In this document: positions 27,955 through 37,767 of the stretch, piece after piece
How the letters are laid out: each line of letters begins with the position of its first letter
Position numbering within the stretch: the first letter of the stretch is position 1
Assembly: GCA_002356215.1 (NCBI GenBank)
Contig: AP017959.1
Location: 1,364,001 to 1,428,000, forward strand
From: [Synechococcus] sp. NIES-970
Lineage (GTDB): Bacteria; Cyanobacteriota; Cyanobacteriia; Cyanobacteriales; MRBY01
Length of the DNA: 64,000 nucleotides
Direction: 5' to 3'
Program-made: the position numbers and the translations under genes
Notes under the pieces: model-generated
The model's database searches: none
What the model was told of the DNA's origin: nothing
Seen by the model: only the letters and a program-made list of their open reading frames with translations

Positions 27955-30177
27955 ATGTCTGCGATCGCCGTTCTTTGTACCTTGAATTGTGCCATGACCC
28001 CTGTGGTAGCGGAGGCATCAATCGCTCAGACCCAAGATGCGGCGATCGCCCAATTGCCTGGTGGAGTCGCTGCCCAAGAAATTGAATTAACAGAAGAAAC
28101 CGAGTATGACGCGATCCAAATCCAAGATCGCAGTGGTGAGCAACAGCAGTTCTCCCTCGACTCCGCCCCCCTGCCGGAAGAAGCGTCTGACAACCCTGCA
28201 TCGGTGATGACAGAAGCATCCGAGGAGCCTGAATCAGCGACCATAGCTGCTGATCTTGAAAATGTGGCGCCAGAAGCAGCACCGCCATCTATATCTATCC
28301 TTGAAGTGTTGAGCGATCGCCAGGAATATAACGAGCAAACCCAGGTGGTGACAGCGACCGGCAATGTCATTGTGCGATTTCGAGAAGCGGTACTCAGCGC
28401 CGATCAACTGCGGGTAAACCTCGATAGTAAATTGGCGATCGCCACGGGGAATGTATCTCTCCGACGTGGTCAACAGTTGCTGCGCGGCGAGCAGTTTACT
28501 TATTTCTTCGTGCAAAATCGAGGCACCATTCAACAGGCAGAGGGAGAAGTGTCTCGGGCTACCCTAGACCAAGATCTCAGCCCCCAACCTACAAATTTTG
28601 GTGTGACTCGTAACCCGGCAGTACTCCTGAACGAACGCCTCCTCCTCAGTCAACCAGCGACAGATATTGTGGGGGAAGAAATTCTACGGGTCACCCTGGG
28701 CAGAAACCAGGACATTGATCGGCTTATCTTTGGCAATAGCGAAATCTCAAACAACCGCAGTGAGCTTGAGCAACTCCGTTTTCGGGCCGATGAACTGGAA
28801 TTTTTTGATGATCGCTGGGAAGCCAAGAATGTCCGGATTACCAATGATCCTTTTTCGCCGCCAGAATTACAGTTGGTGGCGGAAACCGCTTCTTATCAGA
28901 TGGATGAACTGGTCACCACCCAAACGAGGCTCGTCATTGACGAGACAATTTCGCTCCCAGTATTCCCACGCACTGTCCAGTTTGGTGAAGCATCAACGGG
29001 GGCATTTGGGTTTCTCCCCCTTGGGTATGATGACGAAAATCGAGGCGGTTTATTTTTGCAACGACCTTTTACGCCATATCGCAGCGCCCAGGGCCGCTGG
29101 AGAGTGACCCCCCAATATCTCCTGCAAAAAGCCCTTTTCCCTGACATGATTGAGTCCAACCGTGACGACGAAGATGCCGGAAAACCCTTGTCACCGGGAG
29201 TCTTTGCCCTTTCTAGTGATTTTAGATACCGGTTCAACCCCCGACTGGCTTTCACAGCACGGGGTTTTCTCGATAGTTTGAGGCTGAGTGATTTAGAAAA
29301 TAACCTCAGAATGAATCTGCGCCTTGAACAAAAACTAGGTGATCTCGACAATCCTTTTCGTCTGAGTCAGGAATTTAACTACCGGAATCGCCTCTTTAAT
29401 GGCTCCCTAGGTTTTCAGCGAGTCCAGCGAAGTCTGGGGATTGTCTTGCGATCGCCCCGTTACCGCCTAGGAGATTCCGGCTTTGGGTTAGATTTCCAAG
29501 CCAGTATCCAAAACATTGAAGCGGATACCGACCGACCAGAACTTCTCGAACCAGGAGTGAGCCAAGACGAGATTAGTCTCACTCGCTACCAAGGTGCCCT
29601 AAACCTTGACCACCGTTTACCGCTTTGGCGTGGCGAGCCATTGCCATCAACGCGCCTAGAAGGGCTACGCTACAGTCCGCGTCCAGTGGTGCCCTATATT
29701 TCCCTAGTGACCGGTTTCCAAGGGGTTGGCACGAGTTACAGTAGTGGCGATCGCCAAAATGTGCTCCGGGGCAGAATTGGCCTGGAGGGTCAATTTGGTC
29801 ACTTTGCAGACAATAGCCTAGATTACACGGGCTTTAATATCAGCTACAGCAACAGTTTTCTCAGTGACGAACTATCACCTTTTTTGTTTGACCGGGCCGT
29901 TGACCAACGCACCCTCGAATTTGGCCTCACGCAACAAATCTATGGGCCTCTCCGGGCCGGGTTTCAGACAGCGATTAACCTCGACAGCAAAGAAGCGATT
30001 AGTACTGACTATTTTCTGGAATATAGCCGCCGCACCCATAGTGTTTCATTACGTTATAACCCAGTACTAGAGATCGGCTCAATCAATTTCACGATTAACG
30101 GCTTTAACTGGAGCGGTTCTACAGATCCATTTGTCAATCAAGAAGTCCGCTCCGTTAATGATGGCGTCATTCCCTAG
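27955..30177 (+). CDS. DUF3769 / LptD-like outer-membrane protein
   Basis: About 740 residues. After a short hydrophobic N-terminus ([20 protein letters not shown]) and an acidic linker come an OstA/LptA-like beta-jellyroll repeat (about 120-215: [40 protein letters not shown]) and then a long region of alternating polar/aromatic strands that should form a beta barrel, as in LptD. This is the cyanobacterial DUF3769 protein, thought to insert lipopolysaccharide or related lipids into the outer membrane. The start is uncertain: ATG 27955, GTG 27943 (which leaves a weak signal peptide) or, with a one-base shift, GTG 27852. The stop overlaps the convergent surE by four bases. Confidence 0.75.
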   Translation: MSAIAVLCTLNCAMTPVVAEASIAQTQDAAIAQLPGGVAAQEIELTEETEYDAIQIQDRSGEQQQFSLDSAPLPEEASDNPASVMTEASEEPESATIAADLENVAPEAAPPSISILEVLSDRQEYNEQTQVVTATGNVIVRFREAVLSADQLRVNLDSKLAIATGNVSLRRGQQLLRGEQFTYFFVQNRGTIQQAEGEVSRATLDQDLSPQPTNFGVTRNPAVLLNERLLLSQPATDIVGEEILRVTLGRNQDIDRLIFGNSEISNNRSELEQLRFRADELEFFDDRWEAKNVRITNDPFSPPELQLVAETASYQMDELVTTQTRLVIDETISLPVFPRTVQFGEASTGAFGFLPLGYDDENRGGLFLQRPFTPYRSAQGRWRVTPQYLLQKALFPDMIESNRDDEDAGKPLSPGVFALSSDFRYRFNPRLAFTARGFLDSLRLSDLENNLRMNLRLEQKLGDLDNPFRLSQEFNYRNRLFNGSLGFQRVQRSLGIVLRSPRYRLGDSGFGLDFQASIQNIEADTDRPELLEPGVSQDEISLTRYQGALNLDHRLPLWRGEPLPSTRLEGLRYSPRPVVPYISLVTGFQGVGTSYSSGDRQNVLRGRIGLEGQFGHFADNSLDYTGFNISYSNSFLSDELSPFLFDRAVDQRTLEFGLTQQIYGPLRAGFQTAINLDSKEAISTDYFLEYSRRTHSVSLRYNPVLEIGSINFTINGFNWSGSTDPFVNQEVRSVNDGVIP

Positions 30178-31013
30178 ACTTGCCAATCTTCCTGGGATAG
30201 GCTCTGGATACGGTAGAGGTCATTCATTACATATTGCAGGGGCGTAACGGTGATATAGCCAGCGGCGATCGCCTCCACATCTGTCGGAAAATCGAGGGGA
30301 ATATTTGGCTCATCTGGTTGGGGGAGTTCCTCGACCACTTCCCCTGCGAGCCAGTAGTAGGTTTTGCCGCGCGGATCTTGGCGCTTTTGAAATTGCTCCG
30401 TGTAACGACGCAGACCTTGACGTGTGATTTTTACGCCAGCAATATCTTCCTGGGATAAATTTGGCACATTGACGTTCAGAAACACGGGGGCCCCTTTGCC
30501 AACGCCAGCGATCGCCAATTGGTGCTGTTTCGCCAGGAGTTGCTGGAGAAACTTCACAGCAAAATTAGCAGCGGGCTGAAAATTGTGGCTGGTATAGTCT
30601 GCCAGGCTAAAGGCAAGACTAGGGATGCCCTCTAACAAACCTTCCATGGCCGCAGAAACAGTCCCCGAATAGAGCACATCAGTTCCCAGGTTAGCCCCAT
30701 GGTTGATGCCAGAGAGGACGAAGTCTGGACGGTTTTTTAAGACGGCACTGAGAGCGAACTTGACGCAGTCAGAAGGCGTACCAGAACAAGCCCAGGCTGT
30801 GACCTTGGGGTCAAAGATACCTTCGACGATTTCGCTGCGGATTGGTCGGTGGAGGGTCAGTCCATGACCTGTGGCAGAGCGCTCCCGGTCAGGACAAACA
30901 ACGGTCACTTGATGGCCGGCGGCGGCAAGGGTATTGGCGAGGGTACGAATCCCTAGGGCAGAGATGCCATCGTCATTACTGACTAATAAATTCAGGGGAG
31001 CAGCAGGTGTCAT
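30174..31013 (-). CDS. surE: 5'/3'-nucleotidase SurE
   Basis: A 279-residue metal-dependent phosphatase acting on nucleoside monophosphates and other phosphoesters. The N-terminal metal site is [13 protein letters not shown], followed by [20 protein letters not shown] and the conserved [12 protein letters not shown] and [20 protein letters not shown] segments. All canonical residues are present. Start ATG at 31013; divergent from pheS across about 100 bases, convergent with the DUF3769 gene. Confidence 0.95.
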   Translation of the reverse strand: MTPAAPLNLLVSNDDGISALGIRTLANTLAAAGHQVTVVCPDRERSATGHGLTLHRPIRSEIVEGIFDPKVTAWACSGTPSDCVKFALSAVLKNRPDFVLSGINHGANLGTDVLYSGTVSAAMEGLLEGIPSLAFSLADYTSHNFQPAANFAVKFLQQLLAKQHQLAIAGVGKGAPVFLNVNVPNLSQEDIAGVKITRQGLRRYTEQFQKRQDPRGKTYYWLAGEVVEELPQPDEPNIPLDFPTDVEAIAAGYITVTPLQYVMNDLYRIQSLSQEDWQV

Positions 31014-31112
31014 GGGTTCCTGGTAAAAATTGACGTTCTTTTATCATCAAGGAGGGTTTAAACTGTTAGGGTCGTTAACCATCGCAACAAGTTTAGTCGC
31101 ACTCTTTCTGGC

Positions 31113-32120
31113 ATGACCACTTCTACTTTGACCCAAATCGAATCTGATTTGCAAACCCTCCAACAGGAAGCGACTGACGCGATCGCCTCCGTGGCAGATC
31201 TTGAGAGTCTGGAGAAACTGCGGGTCAACTACCTCGGCAAAAAGGGCCAATTGTCGCAGATTTTGCGGGGTATGGGGAAGCTTTCGGCAGAGGAGCGGCC
31301 AAAAATTGGGGCGATCGCCAACCAAGTCAAAGAAGTCCTCCAGGGAGACCTCGATGGTAAGCTTGACGCGTTGCAAAGGGCAAAAATCAAAGCGCAACTA
31401 AAGGCAGAAACCCTCGATGTCACAATGCCTGGCGTTGGTCGGCCCCTCGGCAAAATACACCCGCTCCAGAGCACCGTTGACCGGGTGTTAGATATTTTTG
31501 TGGGCATGGGCTACACCGTCGCCGAAGGGCCGCAGATTGAGACGGATTATTACAATTTTGAAGCGCTCAATACTCCCGCTGATCACCCCGCCCGGGATAT
31601 GCAAGACACCTTTTATCTACCGGGCGATCGCCTCCTGCGTACCCATACATCTTCGGTACAAATTCGCCACATGGAGCAAAATGAGCCACCCCTGAGAATT
31701 GTTGCCCCTGGCCGGGTGTACCGCCGTGATACCGTAGATGCCACCCACTCCGCCGTTTTTCACCAGATCGAACTCTTGGCGATCGATAAAAATCTCAAAT
31801 TCACTGATCTCAAAGGCACCCTCAAGGAATTTTTGCGGCAGATGTTTGGCGAAGACCTAGAGATTACTTTCCGCGCTAGCTACTTCCCCTTTACTGAACC
31901 CTCGGCAGAAGTAGACGTGAAATGGCAAGGCAAATGGCTTGAGGTAATGGGCTGCGGCATGGTAGATCCCAATGTCCTCAGGGCAGTGGGCTACGATCCT
32001 GAGGTGTATACCGGGTTTGCAGCCGGTCTTGGGGTAGAGCGCTTCGCGATGGTGCTGCACAAATTAGATGATATCCGTCGCCTATACAACAGCGACCTGC
32101 GCTTTTTGCAGCAGTTTTAA
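31113..32120 (+). CDS. pheS: Phenylalanine-tRNA ligase alpha subunit
   Basis: A 335-residue class II synthetase subunit charging tRNA-Phe as an alpha2-beta2 enzyme. The N-terminal coiled coil (residues 1-85) is followed by motif 1 ([19 protein letters not shown]), motif 2 ([24 protein letters not shown]) seen as [14 protein letters not shown], and motif 3 ([16 protein letters not shown]). pheT is not adjacent, which is normal in cyanobacteria. Its cognate tRNA-Phe is in this window at 57555. Confidence 0.96.
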   Translation: MTTSTLTQIESDLQTLQQEATDAIASVADLESLEKLRVNYLGKKGQLSQILRGMGKLSAEERPKIGAIANQVKEVLQGDLDGKLDALQRAKIKAQLKAETLDVTMPGVGRPLGKIHPLQSTVDRVLDIFVGMGYTVAEGPQIETDYYNFEALNTPADHPARDMQDTFYLPGDRLLRTHTSSVQIRHMEQNEPPLRIVAPGRVYRRDTVDATHSAVFHQIELLAIDKNLKFTDLKGTLKEFLRQMFGEDLEITFRASYFPFTEPSAEVDVKWQGKWLEVMGCGMVDPNVLRAVGYDPEVYTGFAAGLGVERFAMVLHKLDDIRRLYNSDLRFLQQF

Positions 32121-32211
32121 GGCCATTTTGAGTTTGGGTTTTTACAATAGGGGAAATGGCGATCGCCCGTAGGAGCGCCAGAGTTCTGCCTAATCTAACC
32201 AAGCATCCCGC

Positions 32212-32751
32212 ATGAGACAAAAAACTTCAGCCGCAGTGTTGGCCTTTTTCCTTGGGGGCGTTGGTGTCCATAAATTTTACCTAGGAGAGATCGGCTGGGG
32301 CATTGTCTATGCCATCTTTTTCTGGACATATATTCCCACTATCGCGGGTTTTGTGGAGGCTATTTTCCTAGTCGGTATGTCCCAGGAGCATTTTGACCAA
32401 AAATACAACAGCAAAACTTTAATGGGTTACGAATCACGGCAACTCACCAACCGCCCAGGGACACCTCAGGTGATCGTTAACATTGGGGACCAGGCGATCG
32501 CCGCTAACCTTTCCCAAGACCTGGCCATGTCCCCAGGAAACCAAAACATTGCCAAAGAAGCCCTAGAACGACGCATCCTCAAACTTTGCCAAGCCAAAGG
32601 AGAAGTTACTCTCCTCGATTGCTTCCTCGAAATTGAAGATGTACCGAGAAGCATCTTAGAATCTCACCTAGAAAACCTGGTGCGAGCAGAATTCCTCCAG
32701 CTTACAAACCGAGCCAGTGATGGCAAAATTGTGTATCGTTTAGATAACTAA
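32212..32751 (+). CDS. TM2 domain protein
   Basis: A 179-residue protein. Residues 5-65 are a TM2 domain: AVLAFFLGGVGVHKFYLGE is the signature first helix and turn, followed by GWGIVYAIFFWTYIPTIAGF as the second helix. The cytoplasmic C-terminus (about 100-175) looks like a winged-helix-type fold (ALERRILKLCQAKGEVTLLD, then ILESHLENLVRAEFLQL). TM2 proteins have no agreed function. A DUF4870 membrane protein follows after 95 bases, so the two may be co-expressed. Confidence 0.75.
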   Translation: MRQKTSAAVLAFFLGGVGVHKFYLGEIGWGIVYAIFFWTYIPTIAGFVEAIFLVGMSQEHFDQKYNSKTLMGYESRQLTNRPGTPQVIVNIGDQAIAANLSQDLAMSPGNQNIAKEALERRILKLCQAKGEVTLLDCFLEIEDVPRSILESHLENLVRAEFLQLTNRASDGKIVYRLDN

Positions 32752-32845
32752 CCCTTGGCCCTCACCCATTAATCGAGGCCATCTTTAATTACTGATCCTT
32801 AACTTAGAAAATCTATTTTTCTTGATCCCCAAGAACTTTACGGCT

Positions 32846-33196
32846 ATGACTTTTGATCCTGACAAAAGAAAACTTCTTTCCGGTCTCTGCCATGGGGCAA
32901 TTTTCATTAACTATACCTTTGTCTCTATCGGAATTCCCATTGCATTATTGGTGATTAGCGAAGACCCTGTTGTCAAAGCTAACGCAAAAGAATCCCTCAA
33001 TCTACATCTCAATCTTTGGGTCGGCTGGGGCATTGTTGCGTTTCTATTCTCGATTGTTATTGGGATTCCTGTTGCAATTTTGCTAGCAATCCCTCTACTT
33101 TTACTAAGCTTTGTCCTCCCCATTCTGGCAATCTTAAAAATCCTCGGTAATCCCAGTACCGAGTATCGCTACCCCTTTATCTTCCATATTTTGTAA
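32846..33196 (+). CDS. DUF4870 domain membrane protein
   Basis: A 116-residue protein with three hydrophobic stretches (GAIFINYTFVSIGIPIALLV, LNLWVGWGIVAFLFSIVIG and a long C-terminal one) and the family marks NAKESLNLHLNL and KILGNPSTEYRYPFIFHIL (in part). A TTG lies at 32822 in frame; the ATG at 32846 is preferred. Function unknown. The local sequence is AT-richer than most of the window. Confidence 0.75.
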   Translation: MTFDPDKRKLLSGLCHGAIFINYTFVSIGIPIALLVISEDPVVKANAKESLNLHLNLWVGWGIVAFLFSIVIGIPVAILLAIPLLLLSFVLPILAILKILGNPSTEYRYPFIFHIL

Positions 33197-33340
33197 TTAA
33201 AATTACGTTTCTCTTAACTGATTCTTTTGCTTTTTTCTTCAAATTCAGTTTAAGCAATCATTAAAATCTAGCCGTTTTTTTGATAGATCTTAAAATAAAG
33301 ATTGACGACTATTAAGCGAGTCCAAAGAAACAGTTAAGAC

Positions 33341-33354
33341 GTAACCGTGGTTAC
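33341..33354. promoter_or_regulatory. Perfect GTAACC-GT-GGTTAC palindrome upstream of the response regulator
   Basis: Six-base arms with a two-base spacer, 60 bases before the preferred start. A symmetric site of this size suits a dimeric regulator, possibly the regulator itself; no binding evidence. Confidence 0.35.
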
Positions 33355-33414
33355 AATCTGTTGACATTATTTTTGTTAACGTGGGAAGAACCATCGCAAG
33401 GAAGTCAAATCATC

Positions 33415-34218
33415 GTGACTTTAATCTCTGTTGCCATCATCGAAGGAAACCCCCATCTCAGATCGCTGCTCGGGTGGCATCTACAGCAAGCTAACTATGC
33501 TATTTATCAAGCAGCCAACCTCAACCAATCACGGCGCATTTTTGAACAACATATGCCAGCTTTGGTGTTGTTAGATTCTGATTTGCCCGATGGTGATGGC
33601 CTTGAGCTTTGCCGTTGGTTACGCCAAAACACCCAAGCCATTGTGTTGATTCTTTCTGCAAAAAATACAGAAAAAGATATTGTCACAGGGCTTAAGGCAG
33701 GGGCAGATGACTACCTCACTAAGCCTTTTGGTATGCAGGAACTTTTGGCCCGGGTTGAAGCATTGACGAGACGTATCCGCACGACCACTGCTCCCCTCCA
33801 ACTTGACTATGGAGAACTGCGGATCGATTTGGTACAGCGGCGAGTTCAGTTCCGGGGAATGTACATTGATTTGACTCCCCAAGAGTTTAGTTTGCTCTAT
33901 GTGTTAGCCCAGGCCAATGGGGAACCCCTCAGCCGTTCGGAGCTGCTGCGACGTGCTTGGCCCGATGCGATCGATAACCCCCGCACCATTGATACCCATG
34001 TACTTTCTCTCCGGAAAAAAATTGAACAAGATCCCCGACAACCGAATCTAATTCAGACGGTGCGGAATGTGGGATATCGGTTTAATTTAGACGGCATTAG
34101 TGCAGGTTTGGGGAATGGCAGCAGCCTGATGGAAATTTCTCCTGCCCCTGGGCGACCGAGTCCGGCCAATAAGTTAAAGTCTCGGGTACCGATTCGAGAA
34201 CTGGTCAATCAAGGTTGA
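33415..34218 (+). CDS. OmpR-family response regulator
   Basis: About 267 residues: an N-terminal receiver (about 4-120) with phosphoacceptor Asp54 in LVLLDSDLPDGDG and the conserved Lys in TKPFG, then a winged-helix DNA-binding domain (about 130-230) with IDLTPQEFSLLYVLAQ, SRSELLRRAWPD and TIDTHVLSLRKKIE. The usual acidic pair at the end of strand 1 is only Glu10-Gly11 (IIEGNP), so the metal site is atypical. A 35-residue unstructured tail follows. The start is uncertain: GTG 33415 has AAGGAAG ten bases upstream; TTG 33361 would add 18 residues. No sensor kinase is adjacent, so its signal is unknown. Confidence 0.8.
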   Translation: MTLISVAIIEGNPHLRSLLGWHLQQANYAIYQAANLNQSRRIFEQHMPALVLLDSDLPDGDGLELCRWLRQNTQAIVLILSAKNTEKDIVTGLKAGADDYLTKPFGMQELLARVEALTRRIRTTTAPLQLDYGELRIDLVQRRVQFRGMYIDLTPQEFSLLYVLAQANGEPLSRSELLRRAWPDAIDNPRTIDTHVLSLRKKIEQDPRQPNLIQTVRNVGYRFNLDGISAGLGNGSSLMEISPAPGRPSPANKLKSRVPIRELVNQG

Positions 34219-34230
34219 TAGTGACTGAGG

Positions 34231-34962
34231 TCACCAAGCGTCACCGGTGGGAGAAGTGGCAGCTCGGAGGGTTTGTTGAACGTCAGCCCAGGCAATGGCG
34301 GGTTGATGGGCTTGGTAATGGATCTGGCCACGGTCGAGGTAAATGAGCTTTGTGGCAAGTTGTTGGGCAAAGTCAAAGTTATGGGTCACGATCGCCAAGG
34401 GGATTTGTCGTTGGGCTTGGTAGTTGACCAAGAGATGAAGCAGGTTTTGGCTACGACCCAAATCGAGGGCTGAGGTGGGTTCATCGAGTAATAAAATATC
34501 AGGCTCTGTGAGGAGGGCGCGGGCGATCGCCACCCATTGTTTTTGGCCCCCCGAAAGGAGCGCTTCGGTGCGATCGAGCCATTCTTGGGGAATCGCCAGG
34601 GCTTCCTGCCAATGATGCCAGCGTTTTTGGATGTCTTGGGCAGTCAGGTTCCGGAGCCGGAGGGGATAAAACAAGGTCTCTTGCACAGTCATCCCTAACA
34701 AACGTGCTTCCTGGGGAACAAGAGCAATCTGTTGGCGCAGTTGAACGGGATCATAGTGAAGATAAGGCTTTCCCTGAAAAAATAACTTGCCATGGCTCGG
34801 GTTTTGGAGGCGATTGAGGCAGTGGAGCAGGGTACTTTTGCCAGAGCCGGAGGGCCCGACGATAAGGAGGCGATCGCCTGGCTCCAGGGTTAAATTAATG
34901 TCCTGCAAAATGGTTTGTAACCCGTGCCGGAGAGTCAATTGTTCAACCGTTAAAATCGCCAT
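34231..34962 (-). CDS. ABC transporter ATP-binding protein, substrate unknown
   Basis: A 243-residue ATPase with Walker A GPSGSGKST, Q-loop VPQEARLL, signature LLSGGQKQWVAIARALL, Walker B ILLLDEPTSALD and the switch His in VTHNFD. The closest family type by look is the FetA/YbbL importer-like ATPase, but no permease is nearby, so the transported molecule is unknown. It begins five bases after the RibD-like stop, so the two are in one transcript. Confidence 0.88.
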   Translation of the reverse strand: MAILTVEQLTLRHGLQTILQDINLTLEPGDRLLIVGPSGSGKSTLLHCLNRLQNPSHGKLFFQGKPYLHYDPVQLRQQIALVPQEARLLGMTVQETLFYPLRLRNLTAQDIQKRWHHWQEALAIPQEWLDRTEALLSGGQKQWVAIARALLTEPDILLLDEPTSALDLGRSQNLLHLLVNYQAQRQIPLAIVTHNFDFAQQLATKLIYLDRGQIHYQAHQPAIAWADVQQTLRAATSPTGDAW

Positions 34963-34967
34963 GGCAG

Positions 34968-35636
34968 TTATCGTCTAACCCGGTAATGGAGAAATAGCTC
35001 TGAGGCGATCGCCTGGTGGTCGAGGAGCTCTAACTGGAGGCCCACCGTTTGCAACAATCCCTTCCCCCCCATGGGAGTTGGGGCCGCAGCCCCCCCCAAG
35101 AGGATTGGACAGATCGTCAAATACAACTCATCCAAAAAGCCCTGTTCCCCAAAGCTGGCGATCAATTCGCCGCCCCCTAGTAAACCCAGGGTTTTAAACC
35201 CCTGATGCCAAAGCCTTTCTAAGGGCGATCGCCAGCTCCCCATCGGATCGAGGGGTAACACTTGCCCGAAGCCGGCAAAGCCCTCCCACTGGAGTATGTT
35301 TTCCTGGGCCGTGACTAAGCCCCGGGGGATTGGCTGCTGGAAAAATGGCAAATCCCGGGGGATATTTCCTGATCGTGAGCAGACAAAATGGGTCGGCTGG
35401 GGCGGCCTTTGTTGGTCTTGACGTTGCTCGAGGAGGTGGCGATCGCGAATCGGTAAACTCGTTCCGTAGGCCCGGAGTGTATTCGCCCCCAAGAGCACCC
35501 CATCCATTTGAGCGATCAAGCGCTCCAGATGAGCCTTATCTTGGGCAGAGGGAAATCGAGCCGCAGACCCGGTATAGTCAGCAATTTTTCCATCGACCGT
35601 CATGGCGGCGATCGCCACAATCCATGGCCTACTCAT
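34968..35636 (-). CDS. RibD C-terminal (dihydrofolate-reductase fold) family reductase
   Basis: A 222-residue NADPH-dependent reductase-fold protein: IVAIAAMTVDGKIAD at the N-terminus, MDGVLLGANTLRAYG, a glycine-rich LGLLGGGELIASF cofactor loop and DELYLTICPILLGG near the C-terminus. It lacks the deaminase half of RibD, so it is either a stand-alone riboflavin reductase or a paralog of different use. It overlaps the DUF3531 gene by eight bases and precedes the ABC ATPase by five. Confidence 0.82.
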   Translation of the reverse strand: MSRPWIVAIAAMTVDGKIADYTGSAARFPSAQDKAHLERLIAQMDGVLLGANTLRAYGTSLPIRDRHLLEQRQDQQRPPQPTHFVCSRSGNIPRDLPFFQQPIPRGLVTAQENILQWEGFAGFGQVLPLDPMGSWRSPLERLWHQGFKTLGLLGGGELIASFGEQGFLDELYLTICPILLGGAAAPTPMGGKGLLQTVGLQLELLDHQAIASELFLHYRVRR

Positions 35637-36072
35637 ACCAACTATCGTTATCCTCCTGTTCTACAGGCCAGTCTTCATTTTCTCCACCCACAACAATGGA
35701 ACGCAGATCAATAAAATCCTTACTTAGCTGTTTAATCGCGTTAATTAGCACATCAAGCGCGATCAAATCACTAGTTCCGAGGTCAAACCAACAGCGGCCC
35801 CAAGTCCCTTCATATTCAAAATCTCCCTTATTGTGCATCAGTGCCATTAGAGCATTGTCTGCTTGGTCTTCGTCATAGGTGAGATAACTAACTTCGACCC
35901 CTGTTTCCTGGATCTGGAGATTTTCGGCATTAAAGCCCCCCAACTTACCGATATAAAACCAAGAATCAAATAATTCTTCTACATACTGCTTTTCCGTTGC
36001 TGAGGGCACATGGTCAAACTCTAACCATATCCAGAGGTCAAAGGGAGAAAATTCGCGAAAGTGTACTTCCAT
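35629..36072 (-). CDS. DUF3531 family protein
   Basis: A 147-residue acidic soluble protein (MEVHFREFSPFDLWIWLEF... ending EDNDSWYE). It matches the cyanobacterial/plastid DUF3531 family, for which I know no function. The in-frame TTG at 36087 is less likely than the ATG at 36072. First gene of a tightly packed set with the RibD-like reductase and ABC ATPase. That packing suggests co-regulation but does not reveal a shared pathway. Confidence 0.75.
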   Translation of the reverse strand: MEVHFREFSPFDLWIWLEFDHVPSATEKQYVEELFDSWFYIGKLGGFNAENLQIQETGVEVSYLTYDEDQADNALMALMHNKGDFEYEGTWGRCWFDLGTSDLIALDVLINAIKQLSKDFIDLRSIVVGGENEDWPVEQEDNDSWYE

Positions 36073-36166
36073 ATTTTTTGTCAGCAATAATGAGCATTAG
36101 CAGAAACGCAATTGTAATCGCTTTCGATGAAATCTAGGTTATTTCCGGCAAGGGATACCCCTCTAA

Positions 36167-36207
36167 CCCTCCCCTAGCTCCTCCACAGAAGGCACTAGGG
36201 GAGAGGG
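36167..36207. terminator. Inverted repeat between the sugar-binding lipoprotein and DUF3531 genes
   Basis: CTCCCCTAG (36169-36177) pairs with CTAGGGGAG (36195-36203), with further C/G pairs outside. It lies about 60 bases downstream of the lipoprotein stop on the minus strand and may end that transcript; there is no T-run, so it could also be a small repeat element. Confidence 0.4.
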
Positions 36208-36268
36208 CATTCTCCAATTACGGCGCTAACCCATCACCCCCATATCCCTCTCTTCTCAGGGAAAGTTG

Positions 36269-37549
36269 TTACAAGGCATTCCAGGCCGCTGCCGCATCAG
36301 TCACTGCTTGGGGGACAGTTTTTTGACCGAGCATGGCCGCCTGAAGGTTTTCGTAGATTAGCTTTTGTAGAGTGGTGAGATTTTCCTGGGCTGGGATCAA
36401 AATCTCTGCATCGGCCAGTTGTTCTGCACTAATTTTACGAGCCAAACTAAGACTATCGGTGGCAGCATTGGTGGCAAGCTTCGCAATGTACTGTTCTACA
36501 GCTTCTGCGGTGGAGGGCAGTACGTTCGCCGCTTCTGCAAAGGCCAATTGATTTTCAGTATTGGTAACGAATAGGGCGAAGTTAAAAGCCGCCTCGGGGT
36601 CATCACTGTCTTTAGGAATGACTAAGTTCATTACTGCCACGTTTTTCTTGCCGGTATCTCCAGTGATCTGGGAAGCCGGCACAGACACCTGGGCAATTTG
36701 AGGCGCATTCTGCTGAATGGTGTTAATAAACTCGGGCGAAGTATTGACGATCGCCGTTTCCCCGGCCTGATAGAGTTCAATGCCATGGCTATGACCCTGG
36801 GTGAGCACCTCTGGGGGCAACAGTTCAGCCTGGTAAAGGTCTACCCAATACTGAAAAGCCGCTAAGCCCTCGGGGGTATCAAAGCCCGCAGAACCGTCTT
36901 CATTGACGAGAGTCACCCCCATCTGCACCATCGATTCAAGTACTTCATTAGAATCTCCTGGCACAAAGGTCACAAAGAAAGCATATTTACCGGTGCGTTC
37001 CTTCACCTGTTGGGCAACTTGGGCCAATTCTGCATAGGTGCTGGGGGGATTGGTAATGCCCGCTTGGGTAAACAAATCTTGATTATAAAAACTGATGCGG
37101 GTGGTGAGATACCAGGGAATACCAAAAGTCTGGCCGCCTATCTGATTTGCTTGCCAAATTTTGGGGAGATAGCGATCGCGCAGCTCTGGGGTCAAGCGAT
37201 CGTCGAGGACGAGCCAAGCATTGCGGCTGGCTAACTGGGAGGCAAAATTTGGGTTGAGATTTACCACATCGGGGGCAGTCCGCGCTGAAACCGCCGTGAG
37301 GATCTTACTTTCCATGGCCGACCAGGGCACATCCACCCAGCGCACTGTTTCTTCGGCATTCTCTGCTTCAAAAGCTGTGATTAAGTCATTGAAATAATCT
37401 GTAAACTTTGGTTGCAATTGCATTGTCCAAAATTCAACTGATTCCCCAGTACCGCTGCGATTACCGCTGGAACTACTGCAGGCGGCGATCGCCATCAAGC
37501 TCACCCCCAAAAGTAGCCCACACCCCAAACGCCGAAAACCTTTGACCAT
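36269..37549 (-). CDS. Sugar ABC transporter substrate-binding lipoprotein
   Basis: A 426-residue family 1 extracellular solute-binding protein. The N-terminus is a lipoprotein signal (GLLLGVSLMAIAAC, lipobox Cys at about residue 24), then a Ser/Gly linker and the two-lobed fold, with the typical FGIPWYLTTRISFYNQDLF hinge and YQAGETAIVNTSPEFINTI. These match sugar-binding components of MalEFGK-type importers; the ligand is unknown. GGGAG upstream fits the ATG at 37549 instead of the TTG at 37567. No permease or ATPase is adjacent; a MalG-type permease lies 5.6 kb away beyond the pil operon. Confidence 0.88.
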   Translation of the reverse strand: MVKGFRRLGCGLLLGVSLMAIAACSSSSGNRSGTGESVEFWTMQLQPKFTDYFNDLITAFEAENAEETVRWVDVPWSAMESKILTAVSARTAPDVVNLNPNFASQLASRNAWLVLDDRLTPELRDRYLPKIWQANQIGGQTFGIPWYLTTRISFYNQDLFTQAGITNPPSTYAELAQVAQQVKERTGKYAFFVTFVPGDSNEVLESMVQMGVTLVNEDGSAGFDTPEGLAAFQYWVDLYQAELLPPEVLTQGHSHGIELYQAGETAIVNTSPEFINTIQQNAPQIAQVSVPASQITGDTGKKNVAVMNLVIPKDSDDPEAAFNFALFVTNTENQLAFAEAANVLPSTAEAVEQYIAKLATNAATDSLSLARKISAEQLADAEILIPAQENLTTLQKLIYENLQAAMLGQKTVPQAVTDAAAAWNAL

Positions 37550-37767
37550 TAGAAACTTATCTCCCAAAATTATTCATACATTGTGATCGCTCACATCGCA
37601 TCACCGTTCAGATCATGCCACCATCTTGACTACTTCTGGGCCAAAATTGCTCCCTTGGGCATCATTTCCTATTCACTTTTAGCAAACTGAGCTAGATTTA
37701 ATAGCAACCAGGGTAGCGGCGGTCAACACCGATGGCTCCGTAGGTCACCACTTCGGAACATTTTCCT

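Noticed and set aside
33349-33370. Possible HLR1 (RpaB-binding) site GTTACAAT-CT-GTTGACATT
   Set aside because: The second half-site has an extra base and does not fit the direct-repeat consensus; only the palindrome is kept.
35330-35878. 182-codon plus-strand frame across the RibD-like and DUF3531 genes
   Set aside because: Both minus-strand genes are well supported; the frame is low-complexity Ser/Arg-rich.
36121-36268. Hairpin region as a miniature transposable element
   Set aside because: Only a short inverted repeat is seen, without target duplication or a second copy in the window.
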